Of a stretch of DNA of 64,000 bases, positions 18,416 through 28,700 are shown piece after piece. Source of the DNA: Glaciimonas immobilis (lineage in GTDB: Bacteria > Pseudomonadota > Gammaproteobacteria > Burkholderiales > Burkholderiaceae_D); assembly GCF_011947285.1 (NCBI RefSeq), contig NZ_JAAOZT010000006.1:248001-312000 (forward strand). Reading direction: 5' to 3'. A program made the position numbers and the translations under genes. The first letter of the stretch is position 1. Each line of letters starts with the position of its first letter. The notes under the pieces were generated by a model. That model was given only the letters and a program-made list of their open reading frames with translations, had not been told where the DNA came from and did no database searches.

Positions 18416-20272
18416 ATGACTGATCCCGATCTTCCCGATCCTCTTGCGATCGTCTTAGAGACCGTCGCTAAATTGCCGAATTTGCCCGGCGTGTATCGCT
18501 ATTTCGATGCAGCGGACAACATCCTGTACGTTGGGAAAGCGCGCGAACTAAAAAAGCGTGTGTCGAGTTATTTTCAGAAAAATCTCGCCAGTCCACGCAC
18601 CGCCTTGATGGTGCAGAAGATCGCCCGGCTGGAGACCACCGTCACGCGCAGCGAAGCCGAGGCGCTGATACTCGAAAATAATTTAATCAAGTCGCTAAAG
18701 CCGCGCTATAACATACTTTTTCGCGACGATAAATCGTACCCTTATCTTAAGATCAGCGGGCAGGAATATCCGCGCATGGGATATTATCGTGGTGGTGTTG
18801 ATAAAAAAAATCAATACTTCGGACCGTTTCCCAACGGCTGGGCGGTAAAAGAGTCGATACAGATATTGCAAAAAGTATTCTTGTTGCGGACCTGCGAAGA
18901 TTCGGTATTTGCCAATCGCACACGTCCTTGTTTGCTGCATCAGATCCAGCGGTGCAGCGGGCCTTGCGTCAACCTCATTAGCCAGGAAGATTACGCGGTG
19001 GACGTCGAGAATGCCGCCAAATTTCTGCGCGGTCGTCAGAACGAAGTGATGGCCACACTAAATGAGAAAATGCACGCATTTGCCAGCGAGCTGAAGTTCG
19101 AACAGGCAGTCGTTGTCCGCAATCAAATCAGTGCGTTATCCACGGTTTTACACCAGCAAAGCATGGAAACCGTTGGAGACAGCGACATCGACATTATTGC
19201 CGCATTCGTTCAGGGCGGTCGGGTCTGCGTCAATCTGGCGATGGTACGTGGCGGCCGTCATCTCGGCGATCGCGCGTATTTTCCAACGCATGTGGAGAGC
19301 GCCTTGATCAATACCGACGAGTCTGTGGACGTCTCGGTTATGAAGGCATTTTTGGCGCAACACTACATTGATACGTTTATTCCCGGCACCCTGATTCTTA
19401 ATCTGGTTATCGATGAGCCAGCGTTGATGCTGGCATTGATGGAGCAATGTGGACATCGCATTAATTTGGTATTCCAACCGCAAGGTCAGCGCAGACAATG
19501 GCTGGATATGGCCCAAAAAGGCGCAGAAATTTCGCTGACACGATTGCTGTCGGAGCAGGGGTCTCAGCAGGCCCGCACGCGTGCGCTAGTCGATGTGCTG
19601 ACACTCGACATACCGGACATTGATGTCCTGCGCGTTGAGTGTTTCGATATCAGTCATACCTCTGGCGAAGCGACGCAGGCTTCGTGCGTTGTTTTTCACC
19701 ATCATGCAATGCAAAATAGTGAGTACCGCCGCTACAATATTAAAGACATTACGCCCGGTGACGATTATGCGGCGATGCGACGAGTGCTAATGCGTCGCTA
19801 CGAAAAAGTAGTCAACGGCGGCGGCACAATGCCCGATATCGTGCTGGTCGATGGCGGCAAGGGGCAAGTCGAGATGGCGCGCCAGGTGCTGGCCGAACTG
19901 GGACTTGATATCGGCTTGATCGTCGGTGTTGCCAAGGGCGAAGGACGCAAAGTGGGTCTGGAAACGCTCATCTTCGCCGATGAGCGCGCCCCACGTGAAT
20001 TGGGTAAGGAATCCGCCGCGCTCATGCTGATCGCCCAAATTCGCGACGAGGCACATCGGTTCGCCATCACCGGCATGCGGGCAAAGCGCGCCAAAACGCG
20101 TCAGACCTCCCGGCTGGAGGAGATTGAGGGCGTCGGTGCCAAGCGGCGTCAAAAGCTGCTCGCTCGCTTTGGTGGCTGGCGGGCTGTGGCAGATGCTACA
20201 GTTGAAGACTTAGCCTCTGTGGAAGGCATTTCCCGCCAACTGGCAGAGGATATTTATCGCCAGTTGCACTGA
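18416..20272 (+). CDS. uvrC: Excinuclease ABC subunit C
   Basis: UvrC makes both incisions in nucleotide excision repair with UvrA and UvrB. Domain order is complete: GIY-YIG nuclease ([20 protein letters not shown]) at residues 20-100, a Cys-rich [15 protein letters not shown] segment, a UVR domain near residue 210, the RNase H-like endonuclease core ([19 protein letters not shown]) and tandem helix-hairpin-helix motifs at the end. At 618 residues it is of normal length. No Shine-Dalgarno is seen; the start follows a T-rich GAATTTTTT repeat at 18388-18415, which may instead favour initiation on unstructured mRNA. Confidence 0.96.
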   Translation: MTDPDLPDPLAIVLETVAKLPNLPGVYRYFDAADNILYVGKARELKKRVSSYFQKNLASPRTALMVQKIARLETTVTRSEAEALILENNLIKSLKPRYNILFRDDKSYPYLKISGQEYPRMGYYRGGVDKKNQYFGPFPNGWAVKESIQILQKVFLLRTCEDSVFANRTRPCLLHQIQRCSGPCVNLISQEDYAVDVENAAKFLRGRQNEVMATLNEKMHAFASELKFEQAVVVRNQISALSTVLHQQSMETVGDSDIDIIAAFVQGGRVCVNLAMVRGGRHLGDRAYFPTHVESALINTDESVDVSVMKAFLAQHYIDTFIPGTLILNLVIDEPALMLALMEQCGHRINLVFQPQGQRRQWLDMAQKGAEISLTRLLSEQGSQQARTRALVDVLTLDIPDIDVLRVECFDISHTSGEATQASCVVFHHHAMQNSEYRRYNIKDITPGDDYAAMRRVLMRRYEKVVNGGGTMPDIVLVDGGKGQVEMARQVLAELGLDIGLIVGVAKGEGRKVGLETLIFADERAPRELGKESAALMLIAQIRDEAHRFAITGMRAKRAKTRQTSRLEEIEGVGAKRRQKLLARFGGWRAVADATVEDLASVEGISRQLAEDIYRQLH

Positions 20273-20404
20273 TAGTGTCAACGGGGGGCTCACTAGGATG
20301 GTTTATACGTGTTTTATTTCCCATCTGGCACCATACTCCTAGATAATTAGTTCTGGTAACCGAATACGCTGAGCATAACCTGGCGACAACATTACACTAC
20401 ATCT

Positions 20405-20977
20405 ATGCCTTTTAATTTTCCAATTCTGCTTACATGGTTACGCGTCGCATTGATTCCGCTGGTCGTAGGCGTGTTTTATCTTCCCGATTTTGGGTTTTCT
20501 GCGAGTGATATCGGGCTGGGATCGGCGATCGTGTTTGTTGTGGCGGCGGCGACGGACTGGTTCGATGGATTTTTGGCGCGGCGCTGGAATCAAACCTCAG
20601 CGTTTGGCGCTTTTTTGGATCCAGTAGCGGATAAATTGATGGTAGTCGGAGCGCTGCTTGTGCTCGTCAATCTGGATCGGGTAAGCCCGGTCATTGCGTT
20701 TATTATCATTGGGCGCGAAATCACCATCAGCGCGCTGCGCGAGTGGATGGCGCAAATCGGTGCTTCCAAATCAGTGGCGGTCAGCTCACTGGGCAAAATC
20801 AAGACAGCCGCGCAAATGACGGCTATTCCCGTGCTCCTGTACTCTGGTACCATATTCGGCATTGATATCCGTTTTCTTGGACACGCCTTGATGTTAGTGG
20901 CTACGATATTGACGGTCTGGTCGATGTTTTATTATTTGCGTAAAGCATGGCCGTTGATCAAAGAAAAAGCGCAATAA
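20405..20977 (+). CDS. pgsA: CDP-diacylglycerol-glycerol-3-phosphate 3-phosphatidyltransferase
   Basis: PgsA makes phosphatidylglycerol phosphate, the committed step to phosphatidylglycerol and cardiolipin, at the inner membrane. The CDP-alcohol phosphotransferase motif DG-x2-AR-x8-G-x3-D-x3-D is intact in DWFDGFLARRWN and FGAFLDPVADK. Several membrane helices and 190 residues fit the family. The order uvrC-pgsA followed by Gly and Cys tRNAs matches that known from E. coli (uvrC-pgsA-glyW-cysT). Confidence 0.95.
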   Translation: MPFNFPILLTWLRVALIPLVVGVFYLPDFGFSASDIGLGSAIVFVVAAATDWFDGFLARRWNQTSAFGAFLDPVADKLMVVGALLVLVNLDRVSPVIAFIIIGREITISALREWMAQIGASKSVAVSSLGKIKTAAQMTAIPVLLYSGTIFGIDIRFLGHALMLVATILTVWSMFYYLRKAWPLIKEKAQ

Positions 20978-21017
20978 GCGTGTTTAGAAATTTTTGAAAA
21001 AGGAACCTGTAAAACGC

Positions 21018-21045
21018 TTGACATCATTTTTAGACCATCTATAAT
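21018..21045 (+). promoter_or_regulatory. Consensus sigma-70 promoter for the tRNA genes
   Basis: A perfect TTGACA (-35, 21018-21023) and a perfect TATAAT (-10, 21040-21045) are 16 bases apart, about 50 bases before tRNA-Gly. Strong promoters of this sort are typical of stable RNA genes. Confidence 0.85.
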
Positions 21046-21097
21046 GGCGTCTCTCTAGTAAGTGTTGCAAGACAGCGCAGCGGTCACAAAAGAAAAT

Positions 21098-21173
21098 GCG
21101 GGAGTAGCTCAGTTGGTAGAGCGATACCTTGCCAAGGTATAGGTCGAGAGTTCGAGCCTCTTCTCCCGCTCCA
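21098..21173 (+). tRNA. tRNA-Gly (GCC)
   Basis: The 76-base sequence folds as a standard cloverleaf. The acceptor arm GCGGGAG pairs with CTCCCGC, the anticodon loop CTTGCCAAG presents GCC, the T-loop has TTCGAGC, and a genomically encoded CCA ends the gene. It reads GGC/GGU glycine codons. It follows a consensus promoter and is followed by a terminator. Confidence 0.97.
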
Positions 21174-21178
21174 AATTC

Positions 21179-21209
21179 AAAAAAGGAAGCTCAAAAAGCT
21201 TCCTTTTTT
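21179..21209 (+). terminator. Rho-independent terminator after tRNA-Gly
   Basis: AAAAAAGGAAGCT pairs with AGCTTCCTTTTTT across a 5-base loop; the 3' arm ends in a T6 tract. This strong terminator lies 5 bases after the encoded CCA and probably ends the tRNA-Gly transcript, so tRNA-Cys may need read-through or its own promoter. Confidence 0.9.
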
Positions 21210-21369
21210 AATGTCTGGATTGGCATTCTTTTAAGGTATCGAAGGGTGTTAAAGTAACTATCGCACTTGTACTTCAGCGATAGATGCGGTCCGGTGTTGC
21301 ATGCTCGGAAGTTGGAGGCAGCCAAAGCAGTAAGCCTTTGCTGGTTATATAGTTATTGATTTAAGTAAT

Positions 21370-21443
21370 GGCGGGGTAGCAAAGAGGTTATGCAGCGGCC
21401 TGCAAAGCCGTCTAGGTCGGTTCGATTCCGATCCCCGCCTCCA
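21370..21443 (+). tRNA. tRNA-Cys (GCA)
   Basis: The 74-base cloverleaf has acceptor arm GGCGGGG with CCCCGCC, discriminator T, encoded CCA, anticodon GCA in CCTGCAAAG and T-loop TTCGATTCC. It is separated from tRNA-Gly by 196 bases holding the terminator and no other feature. E. coli has a Leu tRNA next in this cluster; none is seen here. Confidence 0.97.
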
Positions 21444-21863
21444 GTTTTATTAAATAATAGCAATTGCTTACCGAAATCAATTGCTAGCGCGACATAAAGA
21501 TTTCTCATTTTTCCTCAATACCCTGAAAAATGGGTTCGTACCATCCCCAAACACCTGTTCTACTAATTTTAAAACGGCGTTGATGCGTTTTGCTGCTAAA
21601 TTTCCAATAGGCAATCCGCTTTCTGAATGGGAGCTAATCTCCATTGGGGGCGTTTTTGCCGTCGATTTAGTAACTTACAGCGGTCAAGCTTGCGAAGCGA
21701 GCGGTTCTTGCCGCCTCTGAATAATTTACTTTTAATTGGTTAAATTTATAAAATATAAAAGTTTTATAATCGTTCGAACGCTTGGATTGCCCATCATCAA
21801 GTAGCAGAGCGATTCCAGCTGACTACATAAAAAAACCAACTGACCCAGTTATAGGGGCGAGAC
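21444..21863 (+). other. Gap after tRNA-Cys with possible regulatory palindrome
   Basis: No convincing gene lies in this 420-base, increasingly A+T-rich gap; a 79-codon ORF at 21481-21720 has a TTG start, no ribosome site and no recognisable family. A -10-like TATAAT is at 21765-21770 and is followed at once by the perfect palindrome CGTTCGAACG (21771-21780), about 85 bases before the esterase gene. Together they look like a promoter with an operator, but the -35 is poor and the regulator is unknown. Confidence 0.4.
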
Positions 21864-23576
21864 ATGTATCTGTTTCTTAAACATCCTTTTTTTATTGCCG
21901 TTATTTCAACTTCCGGCCTCGCAGGTTGCGGCGGCGGCAATGGGGCCTTTGTGACTCACACACCATTAACCTGCGACCAGCTCAACGGCAGGACCGTCCA
22001 GGCTTCGTCGGTTGGCCTGCCGACAACTGGCGCCCTTGTCACTAGTGTTGCAGTCGTGCCTGCGGCGGGCACGGGGGCTTCTGCCGTTGGCGGATATTGC
22101 AAGGTACTTGGCGATATCAATCCAGTGGATCCGATGGCACCAAAAATCAAGTTCCAACTTAACCTTCCCGTAGACTGGAACAGCAAGGCGATGATGTTCG
22201 GCGGAGGCGGCTATGACGGGACGATTTCTACGGGTACAGGCAATGTACCGGCCGGTCCAACCAACAAACAGGTGCCGCTGGGGCGTGGTTATGCGACGTT
22301 CGGTAGTGATTCCGGACACCAGGCCAATGCCACAACTAGTCGCGACGGCTCCTTCGGACTCAACGACGAAGCGCTCAAAAATTTCGCAAGCGATGCGATT
22401 AAAAAAACGCGTGATGTCGCCATAGCACTTATCAAGGTCCGCTATGGCAGCAATCCGCAAAGATCGTATTTTGCGGGTGGCTCGACCGGTGGACGCGAAG
22501 CCTTGCTGGCCGTAAGTAACTGGCCTCAGGACTGGGACGGTGCCATCGTGCTCTATCCAGCCTGGAACGCCGCAACTCTGGACTTGCAGTTCGGACGCAT
22601 AGCGCGCGCGCTGGCCCAGCCGGGTGCCTACCCGAGCCGCGAAAAACGCAAAGTGCTATATGACGCCGCCATCGAAGCATGCGATGCGCTCGACGGTGTG
22701 CGTGACGGTTTGATTAGCAACATCACGGCCTGCAATGCTACTTTCGATCCGACGACAGCAACGTTAAAGGGCGTGCCGATCCGTTGCGCGGGTGGCCAAG
22801 AGGCGGGTAATAGCTGCCTGTCTGATGCACAGATCGCAGCATTCAACGTGACCAATACGCCGCTGCAACTGAACTACGCTGTGGCCAGTGGTGAAACCAC
22901 CTATCCGGGCTTCAATACCTGGGGCACTGATTTTGGCAATCCCGGCACCAGTCCCTTGCAGCCAACCGTGCTGACTCTGGCGCTCGGTACCGAGCAGCCT
23001 GCCAATCCGATGCCAGCGGTGACCGCCACCACTAGCCCGCCCTATGGCAGCACGTTTTGGGATCAGTGGGTCAGATACTTTGTGACGCGGAACCCCAACT
23101 TCAACTCCCTCAGTCTCGATCCACAGAATCCCGGCCAATACCAGTCGCGCATTGTAGAGCTAACCGGGATTCAGGATGCCAACAAAACTGACCTGTCTGC
23201 ATTCCAGAACAAGGGAGGCAAAATCCTGATGGCACACGGCATGGCTGATGCGCTAGTCAGCACGCGCGCCACGGAGCAGTACTGGACACGGATTCGCAAT
23301 ACCATGGGCGGTAGTCGTGTTGATAGTTTCGCCAGGTATTATGAGATCCCGGGGTATGGCCATGCTGTTAGCAGCGTGTTCAATGCTGCCTGGGATTCGG
23401 TGACTGCGCTTGAGGGCTGGGTCGAGAAAGGGACAGTGCCGGTTAACCAAGTGGTGGCCGATACCGCTGGCGTTCCTGGCCGTACCCGACCACTATGCGA
23501 GTATCCGGCATTTCCGCGATACAGTAGTAGCGGCGATGTGAATGTGGCGGCAAGCTATACCTGCGCAACGCAATAG
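21864..23576 (+). CDS. Tannase/feruloyl esterase family lipoprotein lacking the paired cysteines
   Basis: This is a 570-residue secreted alpha/beta-hydrolase of the tannase/feruloyl esterase family, whose members split plant phenolic esters. The N-terminus is a lipoprotein signal with lipobox LAGC (Cys about residue 22), so it should be anchored in the envelope. The catalytic triad is predicted as Ser207 (GGSTGGREAL), Asp462 (HGMADALVS) and His500 (PGYGHAV). The family usually has a CS-D-HC motif in which a Cys before the serine and one after the histidine form a disulfide; here both positions are non-Cys (Gly206, Ala501). Substrate is unknown. Its 3' end overlaps the convergent gene by 22 bases. 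Confidence 0.85.
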   Translation: MYLFLKHPFFIAVISTSGLAGCGGGNGAFVTHTPLTCDQLNGRTVQASSVGLPTTGALVTSVAVVPAAGTGASAVGGYCKVLGDINPVDPMAPKIKFQLNLPVDWNSKAMMFGGGGYDGTISTGTGNVPAGPTNKQVPLGRGYATFGSDSGHQANATTSRDGSFGLNDEALKNFASDAIKKTRDVAIALIKVRYGSNPQRSYFAGGSTGGREALLAVSNWPQDWDGAIVLYPAWNAATLDLQFGRIARALAQPGAYPSREKRKVLYDAAIEACDALDGVRDGLISNITACNATFDPTTATLKGVPIRCAGGQEAGNSCLSDAQIAAFNVTNTPLQLNYAVASGETTYPGFNTWGTDFGNPGTSPLQPTVLTLALGTEQPANPMPAVTATTSPPYGSTFWDQWVRYFVTRNPNFNSLSLDPQNPGQYQSRIVELTGIQDANKTDLSAFQNKGGKILMAHGMADALVSTRATEQYWTRIRNTMGGSRVDSFARYYEIPGYGHAVSSVFNAAWDSVTALEGWVEKGTVPVNQVVADTAGVPGRTRPLCEYPAFPRYSSSGDVNVAASYTCATQ

Positions 23577-24526
23577 GCTGGGCGCTGCAGGGATGTGTCG
23601 CCGTTCAGTGCTAACGGCAGCGCTCTGGCCCATCGATTCGCCGAAAGCGAAAACGTCAACGAGCGCACCTGGTGGTACCACCCCGCTGGCAGATACAGAA
23701 GCTCGCCAGGCTGCATGATGCATTCGATCATCGATGCCTGACGAGCCAGCGGAAATTTCACGAAATCCGGTGCTTCGGGGTTAAACGGAGAGCCAAACAA
23801 GATCGCGTTGGCCTCGCAGGTATAAAGAAATTCGTCGTGGTGCGGCGGTGACAGAAAAACGCGCTTGGTCCCCCAGATCTGCGCAAAAATATTATCGTCA
23901 TAGTCGCAATGCAGTGGCGTCACCGTTCCTGCTGGGCCAAGCCAAAAGCGAGGCGGGCCCATCTTGCCAAAATAAGCAGGCCAATAGCACATGCTGTTTA
24001 GTTCGCGTAATTCCAGATTGCCCAGATAGGGCGGCAAGTCCTGTGGGTCAGTAGAGACAAGTTCGAGATACGCAAGCATTGACATATCCTGCATGGCCCG
24101 ATCACGCGCAAACGCAGTATTAACATAGTCGCCCACGCGTGCGCGCACCTGCAAGTGGCTGAAGCGATCGCGCAGCGTTTGCGGTGTGAGGGCGGACAGC
24201 GGCCATCGTTCGACCAGCCCCGTGATCACGAATGGCAATCCTATTGCTGCACGCGTGCGAAACGCCGCAGTGTCAAGCAGGCCCACGCGCGGAACTGCGG
24301 AAATAGCCGGGAGGTCGCGTCCAATGTGCCTTATCGCTTCACGCATTTCTGGTACGGAAGTGACGCCGCGCACTAGCGCATCCTTTCTTTCGCGCGCCTG
24401 CTTTTTGGCGATAGCGTCCTCGGGCGAGCTTGACTTTAATCCCGGCAGAGGCGGCGGTAAACGTGACGATGCATGCGCCGGAGGCGGTACCTGATTATCT
24501 GCTACCGACATTTTCTCTATTGACAT
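23555..24526 (-). CDS. Cupin/JmjC-like Fe(II)-dependent oxygenase
   Basis: The product belongs to the cupin_8/JmjC-like group, many of which are 2-oxoglutarate-dependent hydroxylases of proteins or small molecules. The iron site appears as HCD in TPLHCDYDDN (His213 and Asp215 counted from a GTG at 24547), with a later His in GELLYLPAGWYHQVRSL. The N-terminal 60 residues are Pro/Lys-rich. The ATG at 24526 is preferred over the GTG at 24547 because GAGAAG precedes it. It converges on and overlaps the esterase gene by 22 bases. The substrate cannot be deduced. Confidence 0.8.
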   Translation of the reverse strand: MSIEKMSVADNQVPPPAHASSRLPPPLPGLKSSSPEDAIAKKQARERKDALVRGVTSVPEMREAIRHIGRDLPAISAVPRVGLLDTAAFRTRAAIGLPFVITGLVERWPLSALTPQTLRDRFSHLQVRARVGDYVNTAFARDRAMQDMSMLAYLELVSTDPQDLPPYLGNLELRELNSMCYWPAYFGKMGPPRFWLGPAGTVTPLHCDYDDNIFAQIWGTKRVFLSPPHHDEFLYTCEANAILFGSPFNPEAPDFVKFPLARQASMIECIMQPGELLYLPAGWYHQVRSLTFSLSANRWARALPLALNGDTSLQRPAYCVAQV

Positions 24527-24547
24527 ATATCGTACACTTCTCGTCAC

Positions 24548-24875
24548 TATCGCTCGCAGCGATCACCAAGGATATTCCGGTGCAAAAGCCATTACCCGGC
24601 CTTAATTTCGTGCCTGCTAACAGCACGAAAAATCATACTTATGAAAAGCAGAAACAGGTTCGTCTTGAGCTAATTGTACGCGATCATCACCGTAGAATCC
24701 GATCATTTGGCTTTCGTAAAAAACGGCGGCATGCCGGGATCAGGCAGGGTATTTAAATCGGACGATACGCACTAAACTTGATAGTGCGAAGTGAAAGTAG
24801 CGCATTTCAGAAACAACGCCAACAACGTGATATAAACAGCAATCTGTCCATACTGAACTAAAAATAGGATTAATC
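24548..24875. other. Divergent gap between the cupin-like and ankyrin genes
   Basis: This 328-base stretch should hold the promoters of the - strand cupin-like gene and the + strand ankyrin gene. An ORF at 24430-24756 on the + strand overlaps the cupin gene in antisense and has no support. Nothing else is recognised. Confidence 0.4.
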
Positions 24876-25658
24876 GTGGTTATCCCAATCGTAAACCCCA
24901 TCCTGGAAACACTAAACCACAGCTTCATTCTGGCGACGCAGGAAACAGATTTTGTGTACGCGCAAACGCTTTTAGATCAAGGTGCAGAAGTTAACTGCTT
25001 CAACGGCGCTCCAATCGCGATCTCTGTCGGTAATGGCGAAATAGCGTTCGCCGATTTTCTGATTGCCGCTGGCGCGAGCGTGCATTTAAAAGAGCCCTTC
25101 GGTTTATCGTTAATTCACCTTGACGCTGCGCGCGGCGGTTACTGCACACAATCACTGATCGACGCAGGCGCAAACCTCAACGAAAAAAACCTTGGCGGTA
25201 ACTCATTGCTCCATGAAGCTGTGCTGCAAGGAAATTCAGATCGCGTAGAGATGTTTATAGACGCCGGTGCAGACACTTGCGCGACCACGCGTCGCGGTGA
25301 AACGCCCTTAATGCTGAATCTCGCTAAAATTACCGAAGAATTGGCGGAAGACGCTGCTCTTCGATTGGATGTCGGGCGACGACGACTGCGAGAGCGGTAT
25401 GCGATTCTTGATCGTCTGATGCGTTTGATCGCCAACAACGACGCTGATATTAACGTCAAAGATTCGAAAGGAAAGACTGCGTTGCATTATGCTGCACTTG
25501 TCGATGATGACGTTACGTTACGCATGATTTTTTCTGCCAGCCCCCAGTTAGATTCGACAGATTTGCAAGGTCATACACCGCTTCATCTAGCCACTATTTT
25601 CGGAAACGTCGCATTCATTAAATGGGTCGCGGCTGCGAAGACGCATCCCAAATGTTGA
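24876..25658 (+). CDS. Ankyrin-repeat protein
   Basis: This is a 260-residue protein made almost wholly of ankyrin repeats. At least five units are visible, e.g. LLDQGAEVNCFNGAPIAIS, LIDAGANLNEKNLGGNSLLH, FIDAGADTCATTRRGETPLM, DINVKDSKGKTALHYAA and LDSTDLQGHTPLHLATIFG. There is no signal peptide. Between repeats four and five is a charged helix-rich insert (about residues 150-185). Ankyrin arrays bind other proteins; the partner is unknown. The start is a GTG at 24876 with ATAGGAT upstream. It converges on the helicase-nuclease gene. Confidence 0.8.
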   Translation: MVIPIVNPILETLNHSFILATQETDFVYAQTLLDQGAEVNCFNGAPIAISVGNGEIAFADFLIAAGASVHLKEPFGLSLIHLDAARGGYCTQSLIDAGANLNEKNLGGNSLLHEAVLQGNSDRVEMFIDAGADTCATTRRGETPLMLNLAKITEELAEDAALRLDVGRRRLRERYAILDRLMRLIANNDADINVKDSKGKTALHYAALVDDDVTLRMIFSASPQLDSTDLQGHTPLHLATIFGNVAFIKWVAAAKTHPKC

Positions 25659-25729
25659 ACATCCTTGAGGACAAATGGCAACGGCGGGTGTCAGGATGGT
25701 ACATGCGCTCTCCGGCGCACGTTTTAATC

Positions 25730-25777
25730 TCGTATTCAAGCTCGTATTCACGCCCGTATTCAAGCCCGTTTACAAGA
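25730..25777 (+). repeat. Short tandem repeat, 12-bp unit
   Basis: About four imperfect copies of TCGTATTCAAGC lie head to tail between the two convergent genes. The stop codon of the helicase-nuclease gene (25760-25762) falls inside the array, so copy-number change could alter the last residues of that protein. Confidence 0.6.
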
Positions 25778-28700
25778 CATGCAAACCCTGCCGTATCCGC
25801 CAGCCCCGCTGCGGAGTGTCGGGTCAAAAAAGTCGGCAACATCAACGATTTTTTCGCACTTTGGACAGAGCTTAGAGGATTTGTCTGACAGATCCTCCGC
25901 ATCCGCACGAATTTTTTTAATCACTGCGTTTTGTGGCCGCTCCTGAGAGGCTTGGTGCACCAGTTGAAATAGCCGGTCGGATAGGGTGGCCACCGGGTCT
26001 TTGCCTAGGTTGAACCGATTTATGCGCAGAAATTTGTAGCCGTAGCCTTCGATGATCAGTTGCCGTTCGATGTCCTCTTCACGATAAAACTGCTCGTAAT
26101 TGTGTGCGGTGACTTTATCCCGATTGACAAAATGCTCGGCAAAACCGTCATATTCAATAATCACCCGGATATAACCGCCGCCAGTCGAGTACGTCAGAAG
26201 AAAGTCGCATCGAAATGCCGGATGTTTATACGATGGGTCTAATTGGCGCAAATAATCGCCGAGCGGAAATTGCGTCTGCAGTTCAACATCGTCATTATTG
26301 ATTTGGTAGAACGCAGTTTGCTGCACCCACTGCAAGACCTTTTCTTCCATCGGTGACTCAGTGGCACCGCCGGTTGGGGTTGAGCGCTGCTGCAATATCT
26401 GCTCAAAATGGCGAATGGCGCGTCCGGCGCTTCCCTTGTATTCGGCGACAGGCTTGCTGAGGACGAACAGCATCCCTTCCTTCGCACGCGAAAATCCGAC
26501 ATTCAGGCGCTGGACTTTTAATGCTTCTTCGATACGTTCGCGCTGGTCTTCCAGTGATGCAGGAAAAATGTAATTGAGTCCGTCGTGTGCGCGGGTAGCG
26601 ACCATCGAATAAATAATCAGGTCGCGCTCTTCACCCTGACAACTATCGAAGGTCATAATCTTCAAACGTAGAAGGGATTGAAAACGCTCGGCGTATGCGT
26701 CATTAAACAGCAATCGCGAGATCGCCTCTTGCTGTTCTCTGAATGGCGTGATGATGCCAACCGAATGCTTGTCACCTTGATCCACCATCCTGCGCAATTC
26801 CGCCAGTATAAACTCGGCCTCAGCCGAATTGGCGTTACGGTGCTTTTCTACCCTTCCGTCAGGTGCAAGTTCATGGAAGCGCAAGACCTCGGTCAGGGGT
26901 TTGGATCGGACTTTGATTGCCTGTAGTTGACCGCCGTAGAAGTTTACGCTGGAAAAACTGATCAGTTCCTGATAGCCGCGAAAATGCTTTTTCAGCATAA
27001 TTTCAGTGTTCGCGATCAGCTTGAAAAAGTCCAGTACAGACTTTTTGACATCGAACTGCTTGAGCCTTTCAATGCGGTCCGATGCGTCGGAAATGTTGCG
27101 CCTGAAGTAGGTTTCCATTTCCGTCAAATAGGTGGCATTGCGCTCCTTTGAAGCTTGTTGCGACTTGACGTTGGAGAACTGGCGCTCGTCGCCAAATACG
27201 ACCACGCGTTTAGCGCGCAGTAAAGCAGGGAACGCCTGCGCCAGCGAGACCTGACTAGCTTCATCGATGACTACAATATCAAATATTTTTCCCTTCAGCG
27301 GAACGTAAGAGGCATAGTCGCGCACCCCAGCGATGATGCAAGGGAAGGCTTCACCGAAGCGCTCAAATTCGTTGGTCGGGAATTGCTTCTTAGATTTGAT
27401 TACCTCGCCGATTGACTTGGCCAATGCCCGATTTTCACCGACAAAATTGACGAACTTGCGATCAATCTCGCGGCTCATGCGTGATGCATGGAGCGTCTCA
27501 AGTTGCGACTTCTCGCCGACGTAATCAAACACCGGTGCCGAGTTCATCGTGGCCGAAATTCTATTAAATTGTATCGCGTAAGATGCGCATTGGTACGCCA
27601 GCGCGATCTTCTTATCGATGGCAATGTCGTCAGTAGGCCAATGGTCGGGAAATATTTTTATGTAGCCAGCAATAAAGGCAGCAACATTCTCTGCCGCGGG
27701 CGGAACGGTTCTGCCAGCGGCGAGATGCCCGTAGGCTGCTATCGCGTGCGTGCCATCCAAATGCATTTGACCAGCATGGTATTGCAACCTGGCAAGCGTT
27801 GCTACGATAGATTTTAATGCGTCTATTTTTGTGTACAGATCCAGCGCGTTATTGCAGGGGAGCGTAGTCGCCAGGCGCTGGTCAATTGCGCGGGCTTTGC
27901 TTCTGGTAAAAAAATATCCAAAAACTGGCCAGCGCGCATTTTCATACTCCACAATGCATGCGGTCAGTGGCGCGATGTGCGCTGGCGACAAATCGTTGAA
28001 CAGCGCGAGTGCCGAGATGTCGATTCCCCCCTCAAGAACTGTCTTTGCGAGTAGCAAGGTCCGGATTGCTGTATAAATTTCGATGGCAGTTGAAACGCTC
28101 GGAGCAAGTGCGGCGCTTACGCTGGCGATCTGGTCCAGTTGTAATGCGGCGACCAGATTTTCCAGTGCATTCATCTGCTCTTGCGTCAGGTAGTCTTGCA
28201 AGCTCTCAGTGATACCAGGAAACGCAACTTCGATTTTTCGTTCCAGCAAGGTCAGTGTTTCAACATCTTTTATCTTGACGTTTGCATACGCGGAGATGGT
28301 TGCGACAACGTTAGCGCGCAGGGTTTCATGCACCGCCTGCGTTTCTTCATTTAATCGCGTGGCGTTGGCCCGCTGCGACCGGTCCTGTTCCTTGATGCGC
28401 TCCAGATTCGACGCGGAAATCAGCTTTGAATAGGCGGTAGACTTGCCGAGCCGCAGGATGGGATTAGAGAAATTTTCATCATGCCGTACCTTGGCTAGCG
28501 TAGCGGCCAGTTTGTCCTCAACGACGTCAAGCGCCTCCACCTTGTCGGACAAAATCAGGATGTTTTTTCCTGAGAGGATTGCGTCGAAAGCCAGCGCAGA
28601 GATGGTGTGTGACTTACCTGTACCCGGCGGACCTTGCACCACGATGAAGCGACAACCCTCGGTATTTAATGCAATCTGGATTTTGCGCTGCTCTTCATTG

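Noticed and set aside
21444-21480. A third tRNA (Leu) expected from the E. coli cluster order
   Set aside because: No cloverleaf can be drawn in the bases after tRNA-Cys.
21481-21720. 79-codon ORF after tRNA-Cys
   Set aside because: TTG start, no ribosome site, no family resemblance and no conserved neighbour link.
24430-24756. 108-codon + strand ORF overlapping the cupin-like gene
   Set aside because: Part of it is antisense to a conserved gene, and the rest has no coding signature.
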